64,000 bases of DNA, taken from NCBI RefSeq assembly GCF_000293885.2, contig NZ_CP010945.1, forward strand, positions 6,158,001-6,222,000, in the 5' to 3' direction. The stretch comes from Pseudomonas fluorescens NCIMB 11764 (GTDB taxonomy: Bacteria; Pseudomonadota; Gammaproteobacteria; Pseudomonadales; Pseudomonadaceae). Position 1 is the first letter of the stretch, and each line of letters opens with the position of its first letter. The notes below the pieces were generated by a model. That model was not told the origin of the DNA. It searched no databases and saw only the letters and a program-made list of their open reading frames with translations. Positions 19,445 through 29,172 of this stretch are shown here, piece after piece. Both the position numbers and the translations under genes were made by a program.

Positions 19445-21180
19445 TGCGCGCCCTCCAACTTTTGGACATTCAGATCGATCACAACATCGAAATGTTCGCG
19501 GAGCGAAGGACGATGGCTAATAAACACACGCGTCTTACCGACAAACAACGTGTCGATTTTTTGATGAATTCGCTCTTCTAGGCCTCTGTCGATACCACTC
19601 GTGCTCTCATCTAGGACAAGGATGGTGGGATTCATCAGCACAGCTCGCGCGAGCGCAACACGCTGACGCTGTCCGCCAGACAACGCTGTTCCCCGCTGCC
19701 CTATTGAGGTCCTGATGCCTTCAGGAAACTGTTCGATGAGATCATCCAGCCCTGCCAGGCTGGCGGCCTCCAATACTTCGTCATCAGATGCGTTGGGGCG
19801 ACCGTAGCGAATGTTTTCCATGAGGTTTTTGCTGAATAGTTGAACATCTTGAGAAACCACGACCACCGAACGCCGAAGCCCTCGAATATCGTGTCGTCGA
19901 AGATCTAACCCGTCGATTAAGATTTGTCCGGAGTTAGGATCAAAGTGTCGCTGTAGCAAATCCGCGAGAGTTGATTTTCCTACACCGGAGTCTCCACGAA
20001 TTGCCACTCTGCTTCCGGGCGGAATATGAAAATTGAGATTATTTAGAAGATTTTCCTGCGCTTTGGGATAGTTGAAATACACATTTCTAAACAGGATTTC
20101 CCCTCTACTACGGACAACATAGACCGTGTGTGGCGCGGGCTCCGAAACCGCCGGCTCTTGTTGTGCAAGCTCTTGGACCCGACTCAAACAAACTTTGGCT
20201 CTCTGATAACCGACATACAGCCCGAGAAGTGACTGCAAGGGACCGCTTGCTTTTTGCATATAGGTGACGAAAGCAATGAGTATCCCAAGTGTCATAGTGT
20301 GTTCATTAATGACCCTGTTGCCTCCGACCCAAAATACCGCTGCCACCGACAAGGAAAACACTACGCTAGGAAACGAGCCGGCCAGATAACTATATATCTG
20401 TAGTGACAGCGTCTGAGCACGCAGTTCTTTGTGTAAGATCACAAGACAGTCCTTTTCCTGGTCCTGGCCATTGAACATTTGCACGCATTTTGAGGACGAG
20501 AGAATCTCAACAATGAACGAAGCGATATTGGCAGCGCTTTCGCGGGTACGCTTGGTCAGTCGCTCAAGAGCTGGCCTGATCAACTTCAGGAAGCTGCCAT
20601 TAATAACCAGCACAGCAAGCATCAACAGGGTAAGTTCGGTACTCATCCAGGCCAACATGACCATTGACCCTATCAGCATGACGCTGTTATTGATTACACT
20701 TAAAATCGCATCCACCGCGAACCGCTGAAGTTCCGCGATATCACCGTCAAGACGTTGTAAAATATCGCCTTGCCGGGTCGTGGAGTAGAAGGCCGGCGAC
20801 AACTTCAACAAATGAGAGAAGAGAGCTTCTCTTATCGAATGCAGTACTTTTGCTGAAGTGCCTACATATATATAACGAGTGACGCCCCCCAAAAAAGCAG
20901 ACAAAAGAGCCATCGCAATGATAGCCACAACTACTGAATAAACGACACCTAGCTGTCCTTTCATGATGCCGTCATCAATCAGACGCTGAGTTAAGTAGGG
21001 TTGCGCGAGGCCAGCAGCGGCTGCCGTCAGCGATAGTGCGAGAACCAGCGACAGAGCTGCCCTATGAGGCTTAACAAACCCCAATAACCAGTACCACATA
21101 GATGAGTTAGATTCTTTCTGTAGTGGGAGCGCGCCTTTAGGCACGCTCCCAGGCACTTGACGGCGAAACATCGAGGCCAT
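19441..21180 (-). CDS. qhpF: ABC exporter QhpF
   Basis: Half-size ABC transporter of 579 aa with an N-terminal six-helix membrane domain (about 35-320) and a C-terminal ATPase. Walker A is GDSGVGKST, the signature is LSGGQRQRVALARA, and Walker B is ILVLDEST. In the qhp system it moves the crosslinked gamma subunit across the inner membrane. It starts 9 nt after qhpB ends and overlaps qhpE. Confidence 0.9.
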   Translation of the reverse strand: MASMFRRQVPGSVPKGALPLQKESNSSMWYWLLGFVKPHRAALSLVLALSLTAAAAGLAQPYLTQRLIDDGIMKGQLGVVYSVVVAIIAMALLSAFLGGVTRYIYVGTSAKVLHSIREALFSHLLKLSPAFYSTTRQGDILQRLDGDIAELQRFAVDAILSVINNSVMLIGSMVMLAWMSTELTLLMLAVLVINGSFLKLIRPALERLTKRTRESAANIASFIVEILSSSKCVQMFNGQDQEKDCLVILHKELRAQTLSLQIYSYLAGSFPSVVFSLSVAAVFWVGGNRVINEHTMTLGILIAFVTYMQKASGPLQSLLGLYVGYQRAKVCLSRVQELAQQEPAVSEPAPHTVYVVRSRGEILFRNVYFNYPKAQENLLNNLNFHIPPGSRVAIRGDSGVGKSTLADLLQRHFDPNSGQILIDGLDLRRHDIRGLRRSVVVVSQDVQLFSKNLMENIRYGRPNASDDEVLEAASLAGLDDLIEQFPEGIRTSIGQRGTALSGGQRQRVALARAVLMNPTILVLDESTSGIDRGLEERIHQKIDTLFVGKTRVFISHRPSLREHFDVVIDLNVQKLEGAQ

Positions 21181-21189
21181 GATTTGCGA

Positions 21190-22302
21190 CTAACGCTGTA
21201 CGATACGGAGTGATGTCAGAACCTGATCTCCACCGCCGGGGATTTTTATTTTCCCTTTGAGATCCAGGGTCTGCGAATCATATACAGCAATATCGTCAAT
21301 GGTGCCGCCGATGTACAACTCTTTACCGTCACTGGAAACGTTCACGTTGTAATACGTGTGGTCCAGATCAATACGTTTGATTAATTTCCCGGTGTCGACG
21401 TCCGTTTTGGTTAGCTGCGTGTAAACCGTGTACGCCTCATTACGGCGAACAGGATTGATCACAGTCGAAAACAGGACGATTTTCGCGTCTTCAAATTCAG
21501 AGAAACGAACTTTATCGTGGACCATGTCCAGTGACCAGATACCCGCTCGCTGGGTGATAGACTTATCTTTGTTCTGATAATTTATGTAATACGGAGTTGC
21601 AAACTCACTGGCCTGTTCAAACTGCGGCCAAATCGCCAACGTATCTGGCTCGCCAAACTTGCTACGTTTCCAACTGCGCCATGGATGCTGACCTATCTGC
21701 TCGCCCGTTTTAGGGTCAAGTACCAGCATGTCCCAGCTGAACGCATAGAGCCGCTTGTAGTCCGGCGAGTACATGAGCGAAGTGACCCTGCGCGGTGATT
21801 TCAGCTTTCTTACAGGTTGGGCTGAAAGCCCACTTGCAGTATCGAAGATGGCGATAAATGGATCATTGATTTTGTATTCGCCCGGCAACAGTTCAGTCTG
21901 TGTGACATAGACAGCCAGCTCTTTTCCGTCTGGACTTACATCGATGGCATAAGGAGCTTTGCCCCGCACGCCTCCACTGGAGAGATCAGCACGAAAGACT
22001 TCCTTACCGCTTTCCAAGTCAATGCCCGAAACGCTTTCCCAGCGATTATGGATCACATAGACAGTTTTCCCATCCTTCGAAACAGCCAAGGCGCCAGGAC
22101 TGTTACCCATTGAAGTATTGGGAATTTTGAATGTATTAATAACTTTTCGCTGTTCTGCGTCGGCTACTATGATCAAATTTGGACGCGCTGCTGTAACCAG
22201 ATAATCCTTGGCCAAAGATAATTGACTGTAGAAACCAAGACCAAGAGCAATCGTCGCCGCATACAGGACAGAACGACATGGAAGTTGCTTGTTTTTGTTC
22301 AT
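21190..22302 (-). CDS. qhpB: Quinohemoprotein amine dehydrogenase beta subunit
   Basis: Periplasmic seven-bladed beta-propeller subunit of the amine dehydrogenase. 370 aa with a signal peptide (hydrophobic residues 12-30, cleavage near SLAKDYL). Blade-like repeats recur (VSKDGKTVYVIHN, VSPDGKELAVYV, YSPDYKRLYAFSW, VSSDGKELYIGG). It helps form the active-site cleft over the gamma subunit. It lies between qhpC and qhpF in the minus-strand operon. Confidence 0.92.
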   Translation of the reverse strand: MNKNKQLPCRSVLYAATIALGLGFYSQLSLAKDYLVTAARPNLIIVADAEQRKVINTFKIPNTSMGNSPGALAVSKDGKTVYVIHNRWESVSGIDLESGKEVFRADLSSGGVRGKAPYAIDVSPDGKELAVYVTQTELLPGEYKINDPFIAIFDTASGLSAQPVRKLKSPRRVTSLMYSPDYKRLYAFSWDMLVLDPKTGEQIGQHPWRSWKRSKFGEPDTLAIWPQFEQASEFATPYYINYQNKDKSITQRAGIWSLDMVHDKVRFSEFEDAKIVLFSTVINPVRRNEAYTVYTQLTKTDVDTGKLIKRIDLDHTYYNVNVSSDGKELYIGGTIDDIAVYDSQTLDLKGKIKIPGGGDQVLTSLRIVQR

Positions 22303-22350
22303 ATGACTTCCTATTAACCCATCACGTGGATTGTGAATAGTGACATCTAG

Positions 22351-22668
22351 TTATTTTGGGAAGACGGCTTGAAGATTAGTCCAATCTTGTGGCGCGGAAT
22401 CATTACTCACGCTCCACTCTGTGTAGGTGTTCAAGCTGTCAGGTACTTGTGCTGGCCACCAGCAAGGATCTGAACAACCATACAAGTCGGCTTCCATTGG
22501 CTGACAAAGTCCCGCCACACCGAGGAACGGATCGACCTCCCAACCCGGGTCGAAGGTCGTAGCACAGCCTGCCACTGCAGACATGGCCAAGACTTCTTCT
22601 GTCTCACCTTTCGCGACGGCCACTTCAACTTGATGAGCCTTCTGATTCATGGGTTTCATATGATTCAT
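22351..22668 (-). CDS. qhpC: Quinohemoprotein amine dehydrogenase gamma subunit precursor (CTQ-bearing)
   Basis: Small catalytic subunit carrying the CTQ cofactor and three Cys-to-Asp/Glu thioether crosslinks. The precursor is 105 aa. Taking the 28-residue leader as ending EEVLA, the mature chain begins MSAVAGC. All known crosslink residues then fall in place: C7-E16, C27-D33, C41-D49 and C37-W43 (the quinone Trp), in the segment [16 protein letters not shown]. The start overlaps the qhpD stop by 4 nt. The leader is removed by QhpE. Confidence 0.95.
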   Translation of the reverse strand: MNHMKPMNQKAHQVEVAVAKGETEEVLAMSAVAGCATTFDPGWEVDPFLGVAGLCQPMEADLYGCSDPCWWPAQVPDSLNTYTEWSVSNDSAPQDWTNLQAVFPK

Positions 22669-24107
22669 AATTGGACACTCCTAGTGCTGAGGTGCTTCCG
22701 AAAGAAGCTTGGGTTTTTCTCGATAATTTCGGTATAAACACCAATACCAAAATCGACCCACTCACGCATCAGATCGCAATAGTGATAGGTTGGTGAAAGA
22801 GGATCGCCAAAATGTGCATATGATTCGTGGTAGCACCCCCCAGCACATAAATTGCGAATCCGACAAGTTGAACATCCTTTGTTAGAGCGGTCGGTTGCTG
22901 CTTCTAAAAACTTACCAAGTTTCTCCTTTTCAATGCCATCATCGACATTGCCGAATTTAGGCATATCGGAGCCTGTAAAGCGGTGACAGAGATTCAAGTC
23001 ACCATTGTTATCAACTGCCAATAGCCCAACACCAGCACCGCACGGCAAAGCTTTCTTACGCCCCTCGTAAAGATCGCTCATCAATTGATGCATGTTTGAG
23101 AAGCCATTGTTGCGGCCCGCCAGGGCCTCATCCCGATACGCGCGACCAAGCACCATCATGCTGTCGAAGACTTCTCGGAGCTCTTGGCTGCTTAAGTTAA
23201 AAACCGTAACCGGCCCCGAAGTGGCAGGGGCGACCCCCACTTCCGCGAATCCCAAGTCATTCTTCAAATGCTCATGAATACCAACGACATCTGTATGACC
23301 GGCAGTTAACGTTACTCGTACTCCGACAGGCTTGGATCGGTATCGGCTGAGAAGCATCCGCGCCTTCGCCGCCACTACCTGATACGTTCCCTGGCCACCC
23401 ACTGTAATTCGACGCCGGTCATGGACGGCTTGTGGGCCGTCCATACTGATTGATATCCCAAATCTATGACTGTCTAGGTAGTCAACCACCTGCTCATTCA
23501 ATAACGTGGCATTCGTGGTCATAGAGAAGTCAGCTTTTATCCCCATATCGGCGCAACGCTTCTCGGTATACTCAACGACTTCCTTAATCAGTTTCAAATT
23601 CGTCAGCGGCTCACCTCCGAAGAAGATGACATTGAGTTGCTCACGCGAGCCACCTTGCTCCAACAAAAGCTCAATACTTTTCCTGGCTGTATCAAAGTTC
23701 ATTTTCTGACCCTTCGACGGAATAGCCAGATCTTCTTTGTAACAGTACGTACAACTCAAATTACAACCAGTATTTACGTTAAGGATAATTGTACTCAACG
23801 GAAATTCTCGGATTTCCACCTTCATTCCAGCATCCGGCTTTGCGGGCTCATCGCCTAGAATGGAAAGTTCTTGGAAGCTACCGATGGTTTCTACAATTTG
23901 ATCCGGTGATATGACTCCCCCAAACCTTTCTCGTAAATCCTCAAACGTAACTTTTTCGTGATCTTTCAGGTAATCGATTAACGCTACTCCAACATCATCC
24001 AGCTGAAACAACCCGCTAGAGGGAATATGAAACAGCATCCGCCGCCCGTCGACTGCCACATCGTGAAAACTGTAGCGATTTACATAAAACATATTGGTTA
24101 TAGACAT
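22665..24107 (-). CDS. qhpD: Radical SAM/SPASM crosslinking enzyme QhpD
   Basis: Forms the three intra-peptidyl thioether bonds in QhpC. 480 aa from the ATG at 24107 (GGAG 8 nt upstream). A GTG one codon earlier is also possible. The N-terminus has a RiPP-recognition-like region. The SAM cluster motif CxxxCxxC is [11 protein letters not shown] (C115, C119, C122). The C-terminal SPASM region holds several cysteines ([15 protein letters not shown] and YHYC). It lies between qhpA and its substrate gene. Confidence 0.94.
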   Translation of the reverse strand: MSITNMFYVNRYSFHDVAVDGRRMLFHIPSSGLFQLDDVGVALIDYLKDHEKVTFEDLRERFGGVISPDQIVETIGSFQELSILGDEPAKPDAGMKVEIREFPLSTIILNVNTGCNLSCTYCYKEDLAIPSKGQKMNFDTARKSIELLLEQGGSREQLNVIFFGGEPLTNLKLIKEVVEYTEKRCADMGIKADFSMTTNATLLNEQVVDYLDSHRFGISISMDGPQAVHDRRRITVGGQGTYQVVAAKARMLLSRYRSKPVGVRVTLTAGHTDVVGIHEHLKNDLGFAEVGVAPATSGPVTVFNLSSQELREVFDSMMVLGRAYRDEALAGRNNGFSNMHQLMSDLYEGRKKALPCGAGVGLLAVDNNGDLNLCHRFTGSDMPKFGNVDDGIEKEKLGKFLEAATDRSNKGCSTCRIRNLCAGGCYHESYAHFGDPLSPTYHYCDLMREWVDFGIGVYTEIIEKNPSFFRKHLSTRSVQL

Positions 24108-24125
24108 CACTGCGTCTCCAACTTG

Positions 24126-25733
24126 TTAACGGACGGGTGGATCATTCCAACGCTGGACTGTCACAATCAACGGCTTGGATGCTTTAACTACGCGCCCCGC
24201 ATCATCAACGCTTGCTGTAACTTCAAGCTCGCCAGCGTTATTGGTGGAGTACTTACGTTTTGGATTTGGACCTGCATCGCCTGGAATAAATAAACCACCT
24301 GACCCCAAGTTCCCTGCGAACTCAAGATCTTTCATTTCCTCAGCACCCGGATTGAGATTGGCTACAGTCCATTTCGCTGGCACATAATCTAGCCGCAAAT
24401 CATCGTCAGTTCCTTTTTTGCCATCTGGACCTGCAGCGTAAGCAACAGCTTCGAATTGCACCGGAACTTTCGGTCTCGAGCCTCCTCCGTCTCCAACACG
24501 CGCCATAGCTGAGTCCGGCTCGATGCTGACATAGTCGATCTTGTTGTAGACCGCGATCCCTCGCTCAGCTGTGACATCGCCAACATCTACTCGTCGAATG
24601 CCATCTTTCGCGCCAACATCTGCAATAACCTCTACAACAACCTTGTCAGAGGATTCTTCAACTACATGCGTCACGGTCAGGCCCTGACCCAGGTTAACCT
24701 TGCCACTCAAGCCGGCACCATAGATGGTCACTTTCTTAGTCGAACCGGCCTTGATGGCCTTTGGCTCGACCGCAAGGACCTGAGCAGTGGCACTTCCATC
24801 GATCCGCGCCGCCTTGAATTGTCCCCCGATGGAATCCACACCTACTTCATGCCAGCGTCCGCTTAAGGACTTTCCATCCTTGGAAAGCTGGAAGACTTGA
24901 GCAACCTGCAGTTCGCCCTGCTTGATATTGGCGCGCCACTCGTAGCCTGTGTAGACAATCGCCTTACCGTTGCCCTTCTCGGTTTTGCCGTTGGCATAGT
25001 TGATTTCCATATCCAACGTGTAGTGATCATTCTCCCCAGTGATAGTCGCAACACCTTCGTATGAACCCCAACCTGGACGATGCCCCACTACACGCCATTT
25101 GCCGGCAGCGCTCGATTTCGCTTCAGCAGCCCATTTGCTCCAGACATCCGACTGATACGAATATAGATTGCCAAGAGTTTTTGGCATTTCTTGCGAAGCG
25201 ATTTGCCACCAATCGCGATCACGACCGCCTTGTTGGATTTCAATTGTTGGGTACTGGCCGACATGGAAGTTAGCGAGCTTTTTCCAGTCCTCTGGCGTCC
25301 TGCGCTGCAAAGCAATCCGCGCGTATGAGTGGCAACGTGCGCACGTCTCGGAGACTTTTTTGTCATCCGGATCTTCGATCCGAGTGAAATCCCGCTCGAG
25401 GATATAACGACGCTTCTGAGTTTCTTCCGGAGCTAGCCCGTGTGTATCAGCTAGATACTTCACGAGTGTCTGCCTCTCGTCGGCTTCCAAACGGACACCA
25501 TGCGCAGCGATCATTCGACCTATCGTCATGTCCCAACCTTCAGGAGTCCGACGGGACTGGTCTATACGGTTCAGACCGCCTTCTACAGGTAGGTGACACG
25601 CCGCACATTTACTTGACAAAAGCGCTTTAGCGTCGGCGGAGGATTCAGCGTGAACAACCACAGGCATGAGTGCCAGTGAGATAGCAAGCGCAATGGGTTG
25701 CAGAGTTACGGCTAATGCACATTTATCGCGCAT
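24126..25733 (-). CDS. qhpA: Quinohemoprotein amine dehydrogenase alpha subunit (diheme)
   Basis: Periplasmic diheme subunit that takes electrons from CTQ. 535 aa from the ATG at 25733, chosen for AGGGAG 6 nt upstream. The signal peptide ends near residue 29 (PVVVHA). The N-terminal cytochrome domain has heme sites C43-A-A-C-H47 and C131-A-R-C-H135. The rest consists of beta-barrel/Ig-like domains (for example GKWRVVGHRPGWGSYEG and KKVTIYGAGLSGKVN). It is the first structural gene of the qhp block and depends on Ccm machinery encoded immediately downstream. Confidence 0.94.
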   Translation of the reverse strand: MRDKCALAVTLQPIALAISLALMPVVVHAESSADAKALLSSKCAACHLPVEGGLNRIDQSRRTPEGWDMTIGRMIAAHGVRLEADERQTLVKYLADTHGLAPEETQKRRYILERDFTRIEDPDDKKVSETCARCHSYARIALQRRTPEDWKKLANFHVGQYPTIEIQQGGRDRDWWQIASQEMPKTLGNLYSYQSDVWSKWAAEAKSSAAGKWRVVGHRPGWGSYEGVATITGENDHYTLDMEINYANGKTEKGNGKAIVYTGYEWRANIKQGELQVAQVFQLSKDGKSLSGRWHEVGVDSIGGQFKAARIDGSATAQVLAVEPKAIKAGSTKKVTIYGAGLSGKVNLGQGLTVTHVVEESSDKVVVEVIADVGAKDGIRRVDVGDVTAERGIAVYNKIDYVSIEPDSAMARVGDGGGSRPKVPVQFEAVAYAAGPDGKKGTDDDLRLDYVPAKWTVANLNPGAEEMKDLEFAGNLGSGGLFIPGDAGPNPKRKYSTNNAGELEVTASVDDAGRVVKASKPLIVTVQRWNDPPVR

Positions 25734-25772
25734 TGTTGGCTCCCTAGTTTTTTGTTTATGGGGTAGCACGTA

Positions 25773-25844
25773 CTGACATTTAAAGTCAGCTAAGTTTTCA
25801 CGGTACTTTAAGGTACGTTTGGACAGGTATCAAAAAACGGCAAG
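25773..25844. promoter_or_regulatory. Possible qhpA promoter region
   Basis: The 125-bp gap before qhpA holds the heptamer CGGCAAG (25838-25844), also found twice upstream of the aldehyde dehydrogenase gene. It also holds two inverted repeats, one around 25803-25816 (GTAC arms) and CTGACATTTAAAGTCAG at 25773-25789. A second, regulated start for the dehydrogenase genes is plausible. Confidence 0.3.
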
Positions 25845-25858
25845 AGGTTGATGAGTTA

Positions 25859-26086
25859 CTATCCAGGTTCAACAAAGTAGTTCGAAGCCATATATCCTCT
25901 AACCACTTTAATTTCGGGGAAACCGCTACAGAGCGCTACATCTAAAGCCTCTAGACTCGCACCAACCTCACTCAATACTTTAATGATCCGATTCAACCCC
26001 TTGTCGTCCGACGGATAGTTTGGCGATTCTTTTTCCATACGCCCCTCACTTATAGAGTTTTGATACAACTGGCTATCAGTAGACAT
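25859..26086 (-). CDS. Small hypothetical protein upstream of qhpA
   Basis: 75 residues beginning MSTDSQLYQNS, soluble, with a helical segment GLNRIIKVLSEVGASLEALDVAL and ending FVEPG. GGAGG lies 5 nt before the ATG. The start overlaps the end of the 40-residue membrane peptide gene by 11 nt, so the two are probably co-translated. I do not recognise the family. Its place between the aldehyde dehydrogenase and qhpA suggests a role in amine oxidation or its electron transfer. Confidence 0.6.
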   Translation of the reverse strand: MSTDSQLYQNSISEGRMEKESPNYPSDDKGLNRIIKVLSEVGASLEALDVALCSGFPEIKVVRGYMASNYFVEPG

Positions 26087-26198
26087 TTAAGCCTCCGAGT
26101 CCAAAAGCCAAAGCCAACGCGGTGGCTGTAATCACTGCAACGAGGCTTGCAAGAAAGAAAACGCTAAAGCATAGAGTTGAATGGATCTTATTGTTCAT
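26076..26198 (-). CDS. 40-residue single-span membrane peptide
   Basis: The ATG at 26198 has GGAAG 8 nt upstream. The peptide has a short basic start (MNNKIHST), one long hydrophobic helix (residues 10-34) and the tail GLGGLNVY. Its stop overlaps the following ORF. Such single-span peptides often stabilise membrane complexes or transporters, but no function can be assigned. Confidence 0.55.
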   Translation of the reverse strand: MNNKIHSTLCFSVFFLASLVAVITATALALAFGLGGLNVY

Positions 26199-26242
26199 GA
26201 CTTGCACTTCCCAGATGCGATCTCTAGCGCACCTCTGCCGAC

Positions 26243-27763
26243 TTAGAAGAAACCAAGTGGATTGATGTCGTAGCTCACCAGCAGGTTTTTGGTCTGTTGA
26301 TAATGGTCGAGCATCATCTTGTGGTTCTCCCGGCCGACGCCGGACTTCTTGTAGCCACCAAACGCCGCATGCGCCGGGTACAGGTGGTAGCAGTTGGTCC
26401 ACACGCGCCCGGCCTTGATTGCCCGGCCCATGCGGTAGGCGCGGTTGATGTCTCGGGTCCAGAGACCGGCACCGAGGCCGAACTCGCTGTCGTTGGCAAT
26501 CGCCAGCGCTTCGGCTTCGTCCTTGAAGGTGGTGACGCCCACCACTGGCCCGAAGATCTCTTCCTGGAACACGCGCATTTTGTTGTGGCCCTTGAGCAGC
26601 GTCGGCTGGATGTAGTAGCCGCTGGACAGGTCGCCTTCCAGGCGCTCGGCCGCGCCGCCGGTGAGCAGTTCGGCGCCCTCCTCCTGGGCGATGGTCAGGT
26701 ACGAGAGGATCTTGTCGTATTGCTGTTCGGATGCCTGTGCGCCGACCATGGTCTCGGTGTCCAGCGGGTTACCGCGCTTGATCTTGACGATCTTCTTCAT
26801 GACTTCGGCCATGAAGGGTTCGTAGATCGACTCCTGCACCAATGCCCGGGACGGACAGGTGCACACTTCACCCTGGTTGAAGAACGCCAGTACCAGGCCC
26901 TCAGCGGCTTTTTCGATGAACGCAGGCTCGGCGTTCATGATGTCTTCGAAGAAGATGTTCGGCGACTTGCCGCCCAGTTCGACGGTGCTCGGAATGATGT
27001 TCTCGGCGGCGCAATGCATGATGTGCGCACCCACCGGGGTCGAGCCGGTGAAGGCGATCTTGGCGATGCGCTTGCTGGTGGCCAGGGCCTCGCCGGCTTC
27101 GCGGCCGAAGCCCTGGACGATGTTCAGCACGCCTGCCGGCAGCAAGTCGGCGATCAACTCGGCGAAGACCATGATCGACAGCGGGGTTTGCTCGGCCGGT
27201 TTGAGCACGATGCAGTTACCGGCGGCCAGCGCTGGCGCGAGTTTCCAGGCGGCCATCAGCAACGGGAAGTTCCACGGAATGATCTGCCCGACCACGCCCA
27301 GGGGTTCGTGGAAGTGATAGGCCGTGGTCAGCTCGTTGATCTCGGCAGCGCCGCCTTCCTGGGCACGGATGCAACCGGCGAAGTAACGGAAATGGTCGGC
27401 CGCCAGTGGCACGTCGGCGTTGAGGGTTTCGCGCACCGCCTTGCCGTTGTCCCAGGTTTCGGTGACGGCGAGGATTTCCAGGTTCTGCTCGATACGGTCG
27501 GCGATTTTTAATAACACCAGCGAGCGGTCTTGGGCCGAAGTCTTGCCCCAGGCATCAGCGGCGACATGGGCGGCGTCGAGGGCCTTGTCGATGTCCGCGG
27601 CGCTGGAGCGCGGGAATTCGGCGATCACTTCACCGTTGACCGGCGAGGTATTGGTGAAGTACTCGCCATTAACCGGCGCGACGAATTTGCCGCCGATGAA
27701 ATTGCCGTAGCGAGGTTTGAAAGAAACGACGGAGCCGGGTGTTCCGGGTCGTGCATAGATCAT
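26243..27763 (-). CDS. NAD-dependent aldehyde dehydrogenase (ExaC/AldB-like)
   Basis: Cytoplasmic aldehyde dehydrogenase of 506 aa, the length of Pseudomonas ExaC. The NAD-binding motif is FTGSTPVG, the glutamate loop is VELGGKSPN, and the catalytic cysteine lies in [13 protein letters not shown]. The C-terminus is [15 protein letters not shown] ribosome-binding site lies 5 nt before the ATG. It is first in the minus-strand run leading into qhp, so it should oxidise aldehydes released by the amine dehydrogenase. It is visibly more GC-rich than the qhp genes that follow, suggesting a separate origin. Confidence 0.9.
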   Translation of the reverse strand: MIYARPGTPGSVVSFKPRYGNFIGGKFVAPVNGEYFTNTSPVNGEVIAEFPRSSAADIDKALDAAHVAADAWGKTSAQDRSLVLLKIADRIEQNLEILAVTETWDNGKAVRETLNADVPLAADHFRYFAGCIRAQEGGAAEINELTTAYHFHEPLGVVGQIIPWNFPLLMAAWKLAPALAAGNCIVLKPAEQTPLSIMVFAELIADLLPAGVLNIVQGFGREAGEALATSKRIAKIAFTGSTPVGAHIMHCAAENIIPSTVELGGKSPNIFFEDIMNAEPAFIEKAAEGLVLAFFNQGEVCTCPSRALVQESIYEPFMAEVMKKIVKIKRGNPLDTETMVGAQASEQQYDKILSYLTIAQEEGAELLTGGAAERLEGDLSSGYYIQPTLLKGHNKMRVFQEEIFGPVVGVTTFKDEAEALAIANDSEFGLGAGLWTRDINRAYRMGRAIKAGRVWTNCYHLYPAHAAFGGYKKSGVGRENHKMMLDHYQQTKNLLVSYDINPLGFF

Positions 27764-28161
27764 ATAAACACCTCATTCGTGCCGGAATGCCGTTGAGCGG
27801 CAAATTATTGTTAGTAGGAACGAGCTCATCAGGTTTCATCGCAAGGACAGTCATCAGACCGTACCTATAGAGCCAAATGCCTGCATACCACGCGATCCGG
27901 CTATAACTGTACCTGCCAGGGACCAATAGCGTTATCAAGGAACGGCAAGCCCGCTCAACCGACTATCAGAAATCGGCAAGATCTGATCAATACCTCAGCG
28001 CAGCGCTTGCGCGCCTGGATTCGATACCAAATACTGATTTCCAAGGCGCGGGCAAAGGAAAATTTCGCCTCTGTGGAATTGGAAGGACCGCGATGGCTCG
28101 CGGAGGGAAAAATGGATTGACCGGGATGAAACTGAGCCACTCGTGGTTGGTGAGGCCGTAA
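27764..28161. promoter_or_regulatory. Divergent control region of the aldehyde dehydrogenase/qhp operon and qhpR
   Basis: About 400 bp with no gene. It contains CGGCAAG at 27943-27949 and 27974-27980, 31 bp apart (three turns) in the same orientation, like direct-repeat sites of AraC-family activators. A small hairpin TGCCG/CGGCA lies at 27788-27802. I could not place -35/-10 elements reliably. Confidence 0.4.
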
Positions 28162-29172
28162 ATGAACATCTATAGCAGCACCCCAAAAACAAAAAATATC
28201 AAACTTACAGACTCGGTTCGATCGGCAGAAATTATTCATCTAGTCACGCGCGATGTCTTTCAACAGGCTGATGCACTGTCGAAGTGGCAGCAAGACTATG
28301 TACAAATAAGCGCCGGACAGTTTTCCGGATCGCTCACAGAAATTTCATTAGGCCCCATTCAAATATTTAGGGAGGCTATGAATAAATCGGTTGATCAGCA
28401 CGGGCGCCCTTGGGAAAACAGCTTTGCTGTCGGTGTACCGTTAGTGGTTGAAGGTGAAGGATTTTGGTGTGGTGATCGCTTAGAGAAAAACTCTATTTTC
28501 TTCCTCAAACCTAATTCAGAACTTAAATTTAAGACTCCAATAAACTCCGACATTTGTGTCGCGGTTATTGACTCAAGCGCACTCCAACAGTATGCAGAGG
28601 AAATAGAAGAGATCTGCATAGGTCACATCTTGCAACTCAATGGAGCCTCAGAAGTACCTGAGTTGATCTGCAACAGCTTTCGCCATACCTTCCTGAAAGT
28701 TATCAACGGCATAAACTCAAACCCTAACGCACTTGCTTGCCCCTCGACTCGTTTAACGTTACTGGACGACGTAATGAGCAGTTTTTTCAGTGGCTTCATT
28801 TCGCTCAATAAATTACCTAAAGTAACTCATGCACAACTCGTCCATCGACATATCGTCGAAAAAGCTCGCGAATACATTCTTTCACGTAAGAGCGAACCGC
28901 CCTCCGTGCTGGAAATATGTGAAGAATTACGTATAAGTCGTAGGACTTTGCACTACGGCTTCATTAAGGTCTTAGGTATAAACCCGGTTACTTTTCTGCG
29001 TTATCTTCGCTTGAATGGTGCTCGCCGTGAGTTGCTAACCGCTGACCCTACGTTATCAATGGTAAGCGACATTGCAGCACGCTGGGGCTTCTGGCACATG
29101 GGAATGTTCTCGACCTATTATAAAGAGCTTTTTGGCGAGTTGCCTTCGTGTACACTTCGGATGAACAAATAG
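28162..29172 (+). CDS. qhpR: AraC-family activator QhpR
   Basis: Predicted amine-responsive activator of the amine dehydrogenase operon, 336 aa. The N-terminal ~210 residues are a ligand-binding domain of the EutR-like type. The C-terminal HTH includes LEICEELRISRRTLHYGFIK and the second helix VSDIAARWGFWHMGMFSTYYKE. GGTGAGG lies 6 nt before the ATG. It is divergent from the aldehyde dehydrogenase/qhp operon, the arrangement known for qhpR. Confidence 0.8.
   Translation: MNIYSSTPKTKNIKLTDSVRSAEIIHLVTRDVFQQADALSKWQQDYVQISAGQFSGSLTEISLGPIQIFREAMNKSVDQHGRPWENSFAVGVPLVVEGEGFWCGDRLEKNSIFFLKPNSELKFKTPINSDICVAVIDSSALQQYAEEIEEICIGHILQLNGASEVPELICNSFRHTFLKVINGINSNPNALACPSTRLTLLDDVMSSFFSGFISLNKLPKVTHAQLVHRHIVEKAREYILSRKSEPPSVLEICEELRISRRTLHYGFIKVLGINPVTFLRYLRLNGARRELLTADPTLSMVSDIAARWGFWHMGMFSTYYKELFGELPSCTLRMNK

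Noticed and set aside
26297..27511. 404-codon plus-strand frame opposite the aldehyde dehydrogenase gene
   Set aside because: Antisense shadow of a gene with full catalytic motifs.
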